Shown piece after piece: positions 1-11,800 of a stretch of DNA of 64,000 bases. The notes under the pieces were generated by a model that worked only from the letters and a program-made list of their open reading frames with translations, had not been told where the DNA came from and searched no databases. The DNA is from Larix kaempferi. Its lineage: Eukaryota > Streptophyta > Pinopsida > Pinales > Pinaceae. The stretch's first letter is position 1, and the number at the start of each line of letters is the position of its first letter. The position numbers and the translations under genes are program-made. The stretch spans positions 39,229,501 to 39,293,500 of the forward strand of contig BSBM01000361.1 of assembly GCA_027924585.1 (NCBI GenBank), given 5' to 3'.

Positions 1-540
1 TCGGGGGATGCTGTGGGGGGTCCCCTAGTTGAAACCCGACATCTCGGACCCACTAGAATTGATGGATTCATGAACCGAGTCATGGTTCGTGTGCTACGGA
101 CATTCTAGTCGGGCACCCTGGGGTCGTTCAGGGACACTTGGAGGATTTTCCCTGGGGCCTCCGGTCCTCTGTAACTGCTTTGAGCCAAGTGTTGTCCAAC
201 ATAATTCATGCTCTGCCATCGGATTTTCCTGCTATGATTTGTTTTGAAACCTGCACAAATATGATTGGACAATCTGGCAGCGCATATGCAGATACAGAAA
301 ATTAAACTTGTTGCCAGCTTGTATTATTCCTTCAAGCATTGCATCAGTCATTTCATAAGCAAACTCACTCACTCATAATTTGAAATGAAATTTCAACTAT
401 AGGAGATAGATCAAACTTATAAAAATAAATCAAAAATTAAAAACAAAATAAGTAAAAAACCTAAACAAAACAAAATTATGAAAATAATTCAACAAAATGA
501 AAAGATTGGAAAAAATGGTTGACTGGGCAGGTATGGAGAG
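1..540. other. No gene recognised at window start
   Basis: The first ~180 bases are GC-richer with G and C runs. From ~370 the sequence turns AT-rich up to the first copy of the 358-bp tandem repeat. I see no coding frame, RNA gene or transposon end. It may be degenerate flank of the same repeat array, but no clear copy of the unit is visible. Confidence 0.4.
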
Positions 541-1967
541 TGTCCCCAGCCAGAACCTACCTAGACGCACCTGCAGGACTCCCCGGAACTAGGTTTTGCT
601 GCATAGTTGGACTTCTATGCCCCCTACAGGTATCCAGGAGGTGTCCCTGAAGGCCTTTTGCATGCGAGACAGAGCGAGCCATAGAATGACGACCGTGACT
701 CCGATCGATGAACCGTCAACTCTGTTGGATTCAGGACACCAAGATAGTGCCAGGGGTGCCCCTCTCCTCCGGTTCCATGGCCCCAGTGCCATATTGTAAG
801 TCCATCTTGGAAACTAGGGTTTTGCTAAGTGAGGGAGTGCACAATTTTTGCACATGGGGGTCAACTCAGCAAAATCGTCCGTCGGGCACTTACGGCTAGC
901 GTTCCCAGCCAGAACCTACCTAGACACACTTGAAAGACTCCCTGGAACTACGTTTTGCTGCACAGTTGGACTTCCATGCCCCCTACAGGTATCCAGTAGG
1001 TGTCCCTGAAGGCCTTTTGGATCAAGATGGAAGGAGCCATCGAATGACGACCGTGGCTCCAATCAACGAACCATCGACTCCGTTGGATTTAGGATGCTGG
1101 GATAGTGCCAGGGATACCCCTCTCCTTTGGTCCTGTGGCCTCAGTGCCATCTTGTATTTCCATCTTGGAAACTACGGTTTTGCTCAGTGAGGGAGTGTGC
1201 AATTTTTGCACACGGGGGTCAACTTTGCAAAATCATCCGTCGGGCACTTACGGCTAGCGTTCCTAGTAGGAACCTGCCTAGACACACCTGCAGGACTCCC
1301 CAGAACTATGTTTTGCTGCACGGTTGGACTTCTATGCCCCCTACAGGTATCGAGTAGGTGTCTTTGAAGGCCTTTTGGATTCGAGACAGAACAAGCCATA
1401 GAATGAAGATCGTGGCTCCGATCGACAAACCGTCGAATCCATTGGATTTAGGACATCAGGATAGTGCCTAGGGTGCTCCTCTCCTCCAGTCCTGTGACCC
1501 CGGTTCCATCTTGTATGTCCATCTTGGAAACTAGGGTTTTGCTCAGTGAGGGAGTGTGCAATTTTTGCACATCGGGGTCAATTCTGCAAAATCGTTTGCC
1601 GGGCACTTACGGCTAGCGTTCCCAGCCGAAACCTGCCTAGACACACCTGCAGGACTTCCCAGAACCCGGTTTTGCTACACGGTTGGAATTATATGGCCCT
1701 GACAAGTATGCAGTAGGTATCCCTAAAGGCCTTTTGGATGCGAAATGGAACGATCCATAGAATGACGACTGTGGCTCCGATCAACAAACCGCCGACTTCA
1801 TTTGATTCAGGATGCCAGGATAGTGCAAGGGGTGCCCCTCTTCTCCGATCCCATGGCCCCAATGCCATCTTGTACATCCATCTTGGAAACTAGGGTTTTG
1901 CTCAGTGAGGGAGTGTGCAATTTTTGCACACGGGGGTCAACTCTGCAAAATCATCTGTTGGGCACGT
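541..1967. repeat. Four tandem copies of a ~358-bp repeat
   Basis: Copies begin at about 541, 901, 1259 and 1618, each opening with a form of GTTCCCAGCC followed by AACCTRCCTAGAC. Landmarks shared by all copies include GGTTTTGCTGCA, CCCCTACAGGTAT, AAGGCCTTTTG, GTGGCTCCGATC and GTGTGCAATTTTTGCACA, so the units align end to end at 356-360 bp. Copies differ by scattered substitutions. The last copy stops abruptly at GGGCAC, where the GAT-rich minisatellite begins. The short open frames in it are frame shadows of the repeat. The unit length is satellite- or IGS-like, but I see no rRNA gene nearby and cannot place the family. Confidence 0.88.
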
Positions 1968-4342
1968 ATGATGATGATGGTGGTGATGATGATGAAGACG
2001 TTGATGATGATGGTAATGGTGATGGTGATGGTGATGGTGATGGTGATGAAGATGATGACGATGGAGAAGATGATGATGATGGAGATGTTGATGAGGAACC
2101 TAGAGTTAGAGTTAGATTTAGGGTTAGAGTTAGAATTAATGATTATGATGGAGATGGTGGTGATGATGAAGACGTTGATGATGATGGTGATGGTGATGAT
2201 GAAGAAGGTGGTTTAGTGCTAGGGTTTGGGTGAGGGTTAGGGATAGAGTTATATAAAGAAATTGAATTAGGGTTAGAGTTAGAGTTAATGATGATGAAGA
2301 CATTGATGGTGATGGTGATGGTGAAGAAGATGGTTTAGTGCTAGGGTTAGGGTGAGGGTTAGGACTAGAGTTATAGAAGGAACTTGAATTAGGGTTAGAG
2401 TTAGAGTTAACAATGATGATGAAGATGGTGTTGATGATGAAGACATGATGATGATGATGGTGATGGTGATGGTTATGGTGAGGATGAAGAAGATGGCTTA
2501 GTGCTAGGGTTTGGGTGAGGGTTAGGGCTAGAGTTATAGAAGGAAATTGAATTAGGGTTAGAGTTAGAGTTAGTGATGATGATGGTGATGGTGATGGTGA
2601 TGGCGATGGTGAGGACGAGGAAGATGGTTTAGTGCTAGTGTTTGGGTGACGGTTAGGGCTAGAGTTATAGAAGGAAATTGAATTAGGTTTAGAGTTAGGG
2701 TTAACAATGATGATGAAGATGGTGATGATGATGATGGTGATGGTGATGATGAAGAAGGTGGTTTAGTGTTAGGGTTTGGGTGACGGCTAGGGATAGAGTT
2801 ATAGAAGGAAATTGAATTAGGGTTAGAGTTAGAGTTAATGATGATGATGAAGATGGTTGTGATCATGAAGACATTGATGGTGATGGTGATGGTGATGGCA
2901 ATGATGAAGAAGATGGCTTAGTGTTAGGGTTTGGGTGAGGGTTGGGGCTAGATTTATAGAAGGAAATTGAATTAGGGTTAGAGTTAGAGTTAATGATGAT
3001 GAAGAAGAAGATGGTGGTGATGATGAAGACGTTGATGGTGATGGTGATGGTGATGGTGAAGAAGATGGTTTAGTGCTAGGGTTTGGGTGAGGGTTAGGGC
3101 TAGCGTAATAGAAGGAACTTGCATTAGGGTTAGAGTTAGAGTAAACAATGATGATGAAGATGGTGCTGATGATGAAGACATGATGATGATGGTGATGGTG
3201 ATGGTGATGGTGATGGTGAGGATGAAGAAGATGGCTTAGTGCTAGGGTTTGGTGAGGGTTAGGGCTAGAGTTATAGAAGGAAATTGAATTAGGGTTAGAG
3301 TTAGAGTTAATGATGATGATGAAGACATGATGATGATTGTGATGGTGATGGTGATGGTGATGGTGAGGATGAGGAAGATGGTTTAGTGCTAGGGTTTCGG
3401 TGACAGTTAGGGCTAGAGTTATAGAAGAAAATTGAATTAGGGTTAGAGTTAGGGTTAACAATGATGATGAAGATGGTGATGATGATGATGGTGATGGTGT
3501 TGGTGATGGTGAGGATGAAGAAGATGGTTTAGTGCTAGGGTTTGGGTGAGGATTAGGGCTAGAGTTATATAAGGAAATTGAATTAGGTTTAGAGTTAGAG
3601 TTAATGATGACAATGAAGATGGTGGTGATGATGAAGATGTTGATGTTGATGCTGATGCTGATGGCGATGATGAAGAAGATGGCTTAGTGTTAGGGTTTGG
3701 GTGAGGGTTGGGGCTAGAGTTATTGAAGGAAATTGAATTAGGGTTAGAGTTACAGTTAATGATGATGATGAAGATGGTGGTGATGATGAAGACGTTGATG
3801 GTGATGGTGATGGTGATGGTGATGGTGATGGTGAAGAAGATGGTTTAGTGCTAGGGTTTGGGTGAGGGTTAGGGATAGAGTAATAGAAGGAACTTGAATT
3901 AGGGTCAGAGTTAGAGTTAACAATGATCATGAAGATGGTGCTGATGATGAAGACATGATGATGATGGTGATGGTGATGGTGAGGATGAAGAAGATGGCTT
4001 AGTGCTAGGGTTTGGGTGAGGGTTAGGGCTAGAGTTATAGAAGGAAATTGAATTAGGGTTAGAGTTAGACTTAATGATGATGATGAAGACATGATGATGA
4101 TGGTGATGGTGATGGTGATGGTGAGGATGAAGAAGATGGTTTAGTGCTAGGGTTGGGTGAGGGTTAGGGATAGAGTTATAGAAAGAAATTGAATTAGGTT
4201 TAGAGTTAGAGTTAACAATGATGATGAAGATGGTGATGATGATGAAGACATGATGATGATGATGAAGATGGTGGTGATGATGAAGACGTTGATGATGATG
4301 GTGATGGTGATGGTGATGATGATGATGGTGATAGTGATGGTG
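1968..4342. repeat. Compound ~148-bp minisatellite with telomere-like words
   Basis: About 14 higher-order copies, anchored on TTAGTGCTAGGGTTTGGG, begin near 2212, 2336, 2498, 2628, 2762, 2917, 3069, 3235, 3383, 3529, 3682, 3844, 3998 and 4139 (mean spacing ~148). Each has a half built from GGTTAGGG, GCTAGAGTTATAGAAGG and TTAGGGTTAGAGTTAGAG, and a half made of GATGAT, GGTGAT and GAAGAC steps of variable length. The TTAGGG words are not arranged as a true plant TTTAGGG telomere. Long frames read as Asp/Gly-rich on plus and His/Ser-rich on minus are low-complexity artefacts. The array ends exactly at the LTR of the element inserted at 4343. Confidence 0.9.
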
Positions 4343-4661
4343 TGTTATGAATAGAATAATAATAATAATAAACATCAACATATATATATATATATATATA
4401 TATAATAATAAATAATAATAATAATAATAATGATAATTAATAATGTCTTTCTGATAAGACATGACTATTAGTGAAAGGGTATTCCACCAAAGTATAAATA
4501 ACGGGCCCTCAATTGTCAATCATCATCTTATCTTATCTTATCTTATCTTATCTTATCTTATCAATTTATATATCATTTTTATATCTATGGATATGTGGGT
4601 TATTTTAGAAATTATGGGTTCAACCGTAACTAATTGAGAATATCCAACTATGGATATTACA
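4343..4661 (+). repeat. 5' LTR of the non-autonomous chromovirus
   Basis: 319 bp, TG...CA ends. It carries (AAT)n, a ~20-base (TA)n and a run of about seven CTTAT units (~4527-4561). The 3' LTR has only about two CTTAT units and lacks the TA tract, so most of the 31-bp length difference is microsatellite change. A TATA-like TATAAATA at 4493-4500, followed by GGGCCC, is a likely promoter element and is kept in both LTRs. Confidence 0.88.
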
Positions 4662-4662
4662 T

Positions 4663-4674
4663 TGGTATCAGAGC
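4663..4674 (+). other. Primer binding site (initiator tRNA-Met)
   Basis: TGGTATCAGAGC lies one base after the 5' LTR. This is the usual plant PBS complementary to the 3' end of initiator tRNA-Met, where minus-strand cDNA synthesis starts. Confidence 0.9.
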
Positions 4675-5433
4675 TCGGATTCGGCTCCTTCCACCTGAGC
4701 TCGGTTTCGGCCCTCCCTTCAAATCCAACTGGATACGGTTGCTGAGCACGGTTTCGGCTCACATTATTTCAACTCCAGAGTCCACCCCCGTGTGCATCAC
4801 CTCTGCGCTCCTTCTCCCATCACCCCTTCATCCATCACCTCCACCCTCCATCTCCCATCATCCCCCGTGTCATCTTCCTACCACCTCCCCGCGTCATCTT
4901 CCTACCACCTTCCCTATGCGTCCAACCATCCCTGCTCCCTGCTCCTGCGCCGACCTCCCTTCATCATCTTCCCGCGCTCTTCCCCTCCGCTTGCACTCCT
5001 CTCTGCCTGCACTCCTCTCCCCACAAACGCTGCCCCTCCCATTTTTGCTGCACCATTCCTCTTCACACCAACGTCATCCCTCTCCCACATCCATTCACTC
5101 CCTGCCAGCTCGTCTGGCAGCTCCACCCTTGCTACTCCATTCTTCCACCGCACTCCCAACACCTCTCACGCTCCCTCCATGTGAAACCCTAACTTTTAAT
5201 AAAAATTAATATTATTTGATTAATATTTATTTTTGTTAAAAAAAATATTAATTCAAATTATAATAAAAGTATTTGACTATAATATCCATTATATTTATTA
5301 TTTTTATTTAATTTCAATCAATAATTATAGTAATAATTATTATTAATTAAATCTCCCTAAGACATTAATTATATTTTCCCTTACTCCAAGATTGATTCCA
5401 AATATTCACCTCCCCACACCAGGTCAAAGAAAC

Positions 5434-6221
5434 ATGGCCGAGTTATGAGACCGACTAGAAAAATTAGAAAAAGACCAAATTAGAGATTTAAAAATCGTCG
5501 AAGGTCTAAACTCCAGAATGGACGAACTTCATAACGTGTTTCGAGAAGATTTAAAGGAAGAGATGAAAAATAAAAATGCCGTGCTTAAAAAAGAAATCAA
5601 AGATGAAGTTGTTGTGGTACTAGAAAAAAGGTTGAGTGAAAAATTTGACACTCTGAACGAAAAACAAAAAAACTTGGATGACAAAATGAGTGCTATGACT
5701 CAAAACATAAATACCATAACCCAGAACTTGAGCACCATGACGCAGAACCATAATACATTAATGGAGGTGTTACAAAGACTAACGCTTAAGATAGACCAAG
5801 TCAGCATTCGAGACATGCTAGATGCCTCATTTCATATTTTCACATAGGAAGCACTTGCCAAGAATCAAGAAGAATTGCAAAAAGAAATAAAGATTAACAA
5901 TGCGACACTTAAGCAAGAGATAGAAACAAAAGTACTTCCAGATATGGAGGCACGATTAAACAGCCAAATAGAAGCTATCAGTAAGATAGTAGAGAATAAA
6001 AAAGATAAAATACACCGCCAACAACAAAGCAGTTCAAATATGTCACTTACATCGTCTAGTAGTTCTGATACACCATCAAACCATAAAGCAAAAGGGAATC
6101 AATATCACCCTTACATAGTGTACCCACCTAAGGCAAAAATAGAGTTGTCGAAATACAATGGAAGTGAAGATCAATGCATTGCTTGTCTAAACAAAGAGGA
6201 AGTTATGTTCTACACTTAGAA
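5434..6221 (+). pseudogene. Truncated gag-like frame, coiled-coil rich
   Basis: One plus-strand frame starts at ATG 5434. It is interrupted by TGA at codon 5, TAG at 5845-5847 and TAG near 6219. The N-terminal ~230 codons are Lys/Glu/Leu/Asn-rich with heptad-like spacing (KNAVLKKEIKDE, then MTQNINTITQN-type repeats) and look like a long coiled coil. A Ser/Thr-rich linker and PPKAKIELSKYNGSED follow. The last motif matches the start of the Ty3/gypsy gag core (P-K-x-x-x-x-x-Y/F-x-G). The gag core then breaks off after ~25 residues. The usual zinc knuckle, protease and RT are absent. Family placement rests on this short motif and the chromovirus-like tail. Confidence 0.6.
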
Positions 6222-6305
6222 GTTCATACCGACATGTTTCGTCAGCTACGACGTCACAAGGAATGGTGCAACAATGTTATAAGGATTTGAGGACAAAGCC
6301 TTTCT

Positions 6306-6318
6306 AAGAGAGAGGCAA
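6306..6318 (+). other. Polypurine tract of the non-autonomous chromovirus
   Basis: AAGAGAGAGGCAA directly abuts the 3' LTR start (TGTTATGA) and would prime plus-strand DNA synthesis. Confidence 0.75.
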
Positions 6319-6606
6319 TGTTATGAATAGAATAATAATAATAATAAACATCAACATATAATAATAATAATAATAATAAAAATATTAATAATAATAATAA
6401 TGATAATTAATAATGTCTTTCCGAAAAGACATGACTATTAGTGAAAGGGTATTCCACCAAAGTATAAATAATGGGCCCTCAATTGTAAATCATCATCTTA
6501 TCTTATCAATTTATATATCATTTTTATATCTACGGATATGTGGGTTATTTCAGAAATTATGGGTTCAACCCTAACTAATTGAGAATATCCAACTATGGGT
6601 ATTACA
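6319..6606 (+). repeat. 3' LTR of the non-autonomous chromovirus
   Basis: 288 bp, near-identical to the 5' LTR outside the simple repeats, including the TATAAATA box and the final block ending TATTACA. It is followed at once by the TGGTG duplication. Confidence 0.88.
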
Positions 6607-7559
6607 TGGTGATCCTTTAATGGTACAGGTGTGACTTCCGAAGATGAATTCCATTGTCACCTCAGCAAAGATTTTCCCATGTTTTAGGCCTACTTTAAAG
6701 GCCAAGGGAGGCTTCTAGATCAAGGTTGGAGAAAAGGTCTTAGGATTTCAAACTTGTTTGAAGATTAAGATGTGTTTTTGATCAAGTTAAAGTTCCATGT
6801 GAGTGCTTAATTCAGAAAGTTGCAAGTGAATTAATCAAATAGACACCTTTCAGAAATAAATATTTTCTCATGTGTAGAATGAAAGATCATTCATGGATAA
6901 ATAAAGATATTCACAAAAATCAAATCAACAATTAACCATAATGTTGTAGAATCAAAATTCACATTAAAACATGTTGGCTTATTTCCCAAAATCATCCACA
7001 AATGATATTATCTAATAATGCCAAGGTTATAGTTATTAGTTTGCGAGTGATTACTGAATGAGACTCTCTTGGAGAGAGTAAAATCTTTTCAAAATGGCGT
7101 CACCCAATTTATTAAGGGTCCAACTAAGTTGTAGTGATTTTAATCACTTCAATAAAGATGGCTGAAATCTTATCTTCACAAACTTAATTAATTAAATGTT
7201 TTTCCATATGATCCATGAGCATATAAATATAAAAAGATGTGGTGGAAATAAAATCAGTAAACCACTTGCGTAGGTTTGGTAACTTCTATAATGTAAATGA
7301 TTAGATGATTGTAAACATTCATTCAATAAACCATAAACATTTAGGATATGTTGTGTGTAATTGCTTAAGACACATTTGTGAAATAATAACCATTCAAATA
7401 AAATGCAATTAACACTATGATCCATAGATGAGAGTTGTGGATCGTGATAGACTATTCATTATATATGTGGCAAGGGTCCTATTTCAAATGGATTAATTTA
7501 GGATAATCAAATTATTTTAGGTGTTGTATATGAAGTGGTTATGGACCTAGTAAGTCCAA
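6607..7559. other. AT-rich intergenic DNA
   Basis: After the TSD there is ~950 bp of AT-rich sequence without a coding frame longer than ~77 codons and without a transposon end that I can define. Confidence 0.4.
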
Positions 7560-8060
7560 GGGTGAATCCTATAGATCTCGGGGATGGAAGGGTTGTTTTG
7601 GAAAAGGATGGTAGTTGGTTGAAGGTTAGAGATGGAGGCGACAATTATTTAAAGCATGTTGATAATGATAAAGGTGAAGCCAACAAAGGGATGTAGGTAA
7701 ATGATGTTGGTAGTGTCAAAATGAAGAGGAATAAGTGATTAAAACATAAAATCTCTCTTATGAGGCTAGTCCTAGGAAAGGATATCAAAATGCATGAGGT
7801 GGTGGGAATGGATTCCCATGCTCTTGTTGGAATATTTCATGGTAAAAAGGTGGGGGAGTTGTCTCTAAGGCTGTAGTTATAGGAAAGATGGGCTCTTAGG
7901 CTTGGGTACATTCCTAATTTATTTATATCAACTACAAGTTACCTAGGGTTTCTTTTCATATGTCAAGAGGATTTTGAGGAATATTTTGGCCCATGATTGG
8001 AAGTGGGAGATGATTTTGCTTATGCTATATTTTTTTTGTAGCCCTGAAGTCACAACACTT
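7560..8060 (+). pseudogene. Relic of a LINE ORF1 (DUF4283-like)
   Basis: The plus frame from ~7741 reads a passage containing ALVGIFHGKKVGE, then RWALRLGYIPNLF, then SYLGFLFICQEDFEEYF. This spacing (Gly-Lys pair, Trp-containing helix, Phe-x-Phe strand, E/D helix) resembles the DUF4283 domain of plant LINE ORF1 proteins. Several stops (TAG, TAG, TGA) fall where Gln or Trp codons are expected. No reverse transcriptase follows, so this is a short fragment. The resemblance is distant and could be coincidental. Confidence 0.35.
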
Positions 8061-8860
8061 TGTAATGGAAATATTACTCCTTAGTTTGCTTGGTTAGGTA
8101 TGTTGTTGCTGAAAGGAAAAGATGCAAGACCCATTCAAATACAAGGGATTCATATTGATGTCACTTGGTGTCTAGAAATAACATCTATATGTATGTGCAA
8201 ACTTTTTCATAACATTCTTATCGAAGACAAAATCATGTATGAAAAAATGTAATCAAAGACAAACCCATATATACAAGTGCAGATCCATCTATTAATATGC
8301 AAAAATGATCCAATCATGTACACTTTTTGGAAAAATGGAACATCATTCCCAGCGTCTATATAATGGCAACTCATGCCCTGTACAAAAAAAGTCAACTCGT
8401 GCCCTATACAAAATATGGCCCATGGTGCCCTATACAAAATATGGTAACTCGTGCTGAAAATGCCACATCGTGGCTATTGTACATAGGAGGGTATCTCAAT
8501 CCTCCTACCCACCCTCGAAGCACCCAGGTGCATCTCCAAAATCGATCTTCCTCTTCTTTGTGCTAGAGGAAGCTGGGTCCTTCCGGCGTCTTAGATCACA
8601 TCCCCCTGAGCCCTAAAATGACAACAATAATATGTCAACTTTTCCTGGCGATTATACAAGTATAAAAAATAATTTCAAAATAAAAATAGTTTTCAAATCT
8701 TGGATAACTCATCGCATGCGAGAGTGTAAGTTGTGAGGGGGGGTCTCCCTCCTCCGTGATCCAAGTCTCTCGGCAATGCCACCCTACAAAATTTAGAACA
8801 ATCAGATCAATGTTGAAACTAGATGCATATAGTAATTTCCATTAAAATTGAATGAGATTT
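8061..8860. other. Intergenic; short imperfect repeats near 8360-8455
   Basis: At 8360-8455 the phrase CTCGTGCCCTATACAAAATATGG recurs imperfectly about four times with ~25-30 bp spacing. I recognise nothing else. Small frames here have no family signature. Confidence 0.4.
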
Positions 8861-11800
8861 TCATAAACTAGTCAATCTCACCGTGAAAAAAATCGACTGG
8901 TCTTCGGGGCTGGCGGATGGAGCAATCGACTGGACAGCCTGCTCCGATGCTAGGGTGGAAAGTAAAGGGGGGGAGGTAGCCACATCGACCGTGGCTACAT
9001 CACTGGGGGAAATAGTGGAAGAAGGGGGGGTGGTAGGAGGAGGCATGGACTAGGGTGGGCGAAGTGGAGATGGACATCTAGGGCTATAAACCCCAATTGG
9101 CTGTAGTATGGATCGGGGCACCCTGGAAGGGGAAGCGAGTGTGGTGGGGGAATGTGGGGGGGGCGAGGTCTGTGTTGTGGTAGAGGGATGGGTGACTATG
9201 GAGGGGTGGTGTGCCATAGTCGGATGGGGGAGGGAGGGAACATGGGAAACTGATACGGAGGTGGAGCTGGATATGATACATAAGGGGGAGTTGGATGGAA
9301 CTATGGTGCTATATAGGAGTGGGGGAATGGATGGAAGGGGTTGGGGGATGGGGCATGTATGCCAGGGGATACAACTAGCATATACGGTAGCCGAAAGGTT
9401 GGGGAGGGAGGAATAACGGCACTGGTAGGCCGAGGTGCTTGCACCTGCATACACATTTATAACCTCGTAGTTTAATATATAAAAATATAAATATACACGG
9501 ACAAGTCATCATATTTGAAATTAAATTTATGCTTTAATACACACGATACCTACGCACGTGGAGAACTGTTGGTCCCCGATGGCGGTGGCTGGTTGCTGGA
9601 GCCCACAGACACCTGTGTGAACACTACAATTTTTAGACTGAATTTATAAAAACAATATTAACAATATTAAACACAATGCAAATGAGAATGACAACGATGG
9701 TACTTAAAAAACATGACTGCAATTAATTTATATTCAAGTTAGATGATATTCAATATTCTGAAAGGATAGAAGGTGGCATGGCATGAAATTAAAATTAAAT
9801 AAGGTGAGAGGGCATAGAAGGTGACATGGTGAGCTTTTCATTTTCTAAAGTCAACCCCATGAGTAGGTGATCTTTTCCTTTGTCCCTAGAGAGATGTGCA
9901 GTGCCTCATAAGCGAATGGAATTCATTTCCATTTACAAATTTGAATTGGAAACCTATGTAATGTGTTTGGGTTCTTGATGAATAGTTCCTAGGTTTTGAT
10001 GTCTTCTTATAGATTTGTAGTTACCTACAAGCTTGATTCACCCAGTGGAAAAGTATTTGCATCCCTAGAGTGAGGATCTCTAGTCCCTTTATTTCCATAA
10101 CATTTACATCATCAAATAAAATGGCATATCATTGTTTAAATTTGCAAAGAGGTGCTAAATAGCAGTTAAGTTAGTGTGCATGTTATTTAATACACTTTAG
10201 AGTGTTGATCGTTAGAAAAAGGAAGAAAGAGAAATATTTTTCATGATTAACTTACTTATAAGCTTGAATGTGCCATGTTCTTTTGCATTGAATGAGTAAT
10301 TATGTGTTCTTGATTGAATAGCTATGCTGTCAGAATGATATCACTTGATTGAAATCAAAGAAATCTTGAGTGAAATGAGTTAAATGAGTATTCTTGATGC
10401 CAAATGTTTTACCAAGTTGTATTTGAATCAAGATAATAGCAAGGCCCCATAGACCATATTTGTAAGATTATCGCTCTTCCTTATGGGCCTTACATCATTT
10501 TCAAAAACTATAGTGACAATACATATGATAAGTTGTTTTATGTTGCTTATATGTCTTTCCTAATAGCATGTTCTAGGAGTAGAAGTATGATTACTTTCAG
10601 TCTCAAATATTAGAATAAATTGGAAATCCTGTGATAATAAACTAGGGTAATAAGGACATGAGAAACATCAGGTTCTTTAATTTCTAGAAGCTTGGCCACT
10701 ATGATTCTCTTTTTCCCAAGAGTTTTGCACAATGCAGTGAAAATTCATAGCAATAAATAGTTTTCCTATTGGTCTCGGTAGATGCAAAAGTGACAAGTAC
10801 AACATCTCAGTGAACTCAATTGATGCAAAAAAGATAGCAGAAGCATCGAAGTGATTTGACCACCTTTACCATTAAAAGAACCTATTAGTAGAATACAAGG
10901 GAAAGTGATAATTACCATGGTAATATATTCTCAAATTTTTAGCTTGAAGAACACATGGCATAAGGGCATGGTAGCAAAGGTTGATTTGGTGGACAAAGTG
11001 ATGGGAATTGGAGCAATTGGCACACCTATTGAGCGAAGAGTCAAATGACCCATACTATGGTCATTTGAAGATGATTTGGACAAGGAGAGTACATAGCAAA
11101 GATAACTTGGATGACATGGTGACAAATGGCAAAGAAACAATAACACACATGGCATTGGTCAAGCACAGGAAGAGAAAGCAAGCATTGGATGGTAGTCTGA
11201 GGATGGAGGACACTGCGGGCATCAACAAAAACCCCAGCTACGAGCTCATCATTGGTCAAGTAAGAATGACAAATTTTGGAAATTTCTCTCCCATTTGTAT
11301 AATCATCAGAGGTCTAGGATGCCTAAAGTGAACATGGACAAATGTTTATAGTTTTCTTAGGTTTTCATGTTTTATAAGGTTTCATTTTTTTTTTTGGGTG
11401 GGATTATAAGAATTTATAGCTCTCAAATAAATTAGACAATATTATAAACACAGCTATAAAATACGATGATAATATGGTAATTACTCAGTGCTAATTAATT
11501 TGTAATTACTGAACACAAAGTACTCGTAACTCGATCTAATTATTCAAAGTAAAGAAGTTACCTGTGTGTATGGTGCTGCGATCTCCTCTGCTGCCTCCAT
11601 GGCTCCATCGAGGTCAAACGAACCGTTGTCCTACCATCTGGGGGATGGAGACCCGGCCCCGAATAACTGAACATTAAAACAAATAAAGTCAACAATGTGT
11701 AATTCAAAGTTAAATATATTAAACAATACGATATGAAATAAAATACAACAAATACTTGAACATTAAATAAAGCAATAGCAAACCTGATCCATCAAGCTCC

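Larger units (their letters stand above)
4343..6606 (+). mobile_element. Non-autonomous Ty3/gypsy chromovirus derivative, complete with TSD
   Basis: A 2,264-bp LTR element flanked by a perfect 5-bp duplication TGGTG (4338-4342 and 6607-6611). LTRs begin TGTTATGA and end TATTACA. A primer site complementary to initiator tRNA-Met follows the 5' LTR and a purine tract precedes the 3' LTR. The interior holds only a decayed gag-like frame. Just before the purine tract the frame reads GFEDKAFLRER, which resembles the end of chromovirus polyproteins (compare LEDK-type ends, and the degenerate equivalent in the 31.7-39 kb element). This suggests internal deletion of nearly all pol, leaving gag plus the extreme pol tail. 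It would depend on a related autonomous element. Confidence 0.85.

Noticed and set aside
1968-4342. A true telomere or interstitial TTTAGGG block
   Set aside because: TTAGGG-like words are interspersed with TTAGAG, CTAGGG and GAT arrays and never form a run of the plant heptamer.
1968-4342. CRISPR-like repeat-spacer array
   Set aside because: The intervals are simple triplet repeats rather than unique spacers, and the sequence is eukaryotic.
2570-4519. Long His/Ser/Thr-rich minus frames and Asp/Gly-rich plus frame
   Set aside because: They are translations of the GAT/GGT minisatellite. Frames persist only because the repeat lacks stops in some phases, and there is no start context or domain.
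4634-5209. 191-codon Ser/Pro-rich plus frame in the element leader
   Set aside because: It starts inside the LTR, crosses the PBS and reflects a CT-rich leader. No domain is seen.
9108-9416. Gly/Glu-rich plus frame
   Set aside because: It is the complement of the Pro-rich exon proposed on minus, which has splice signals and consistent phase.
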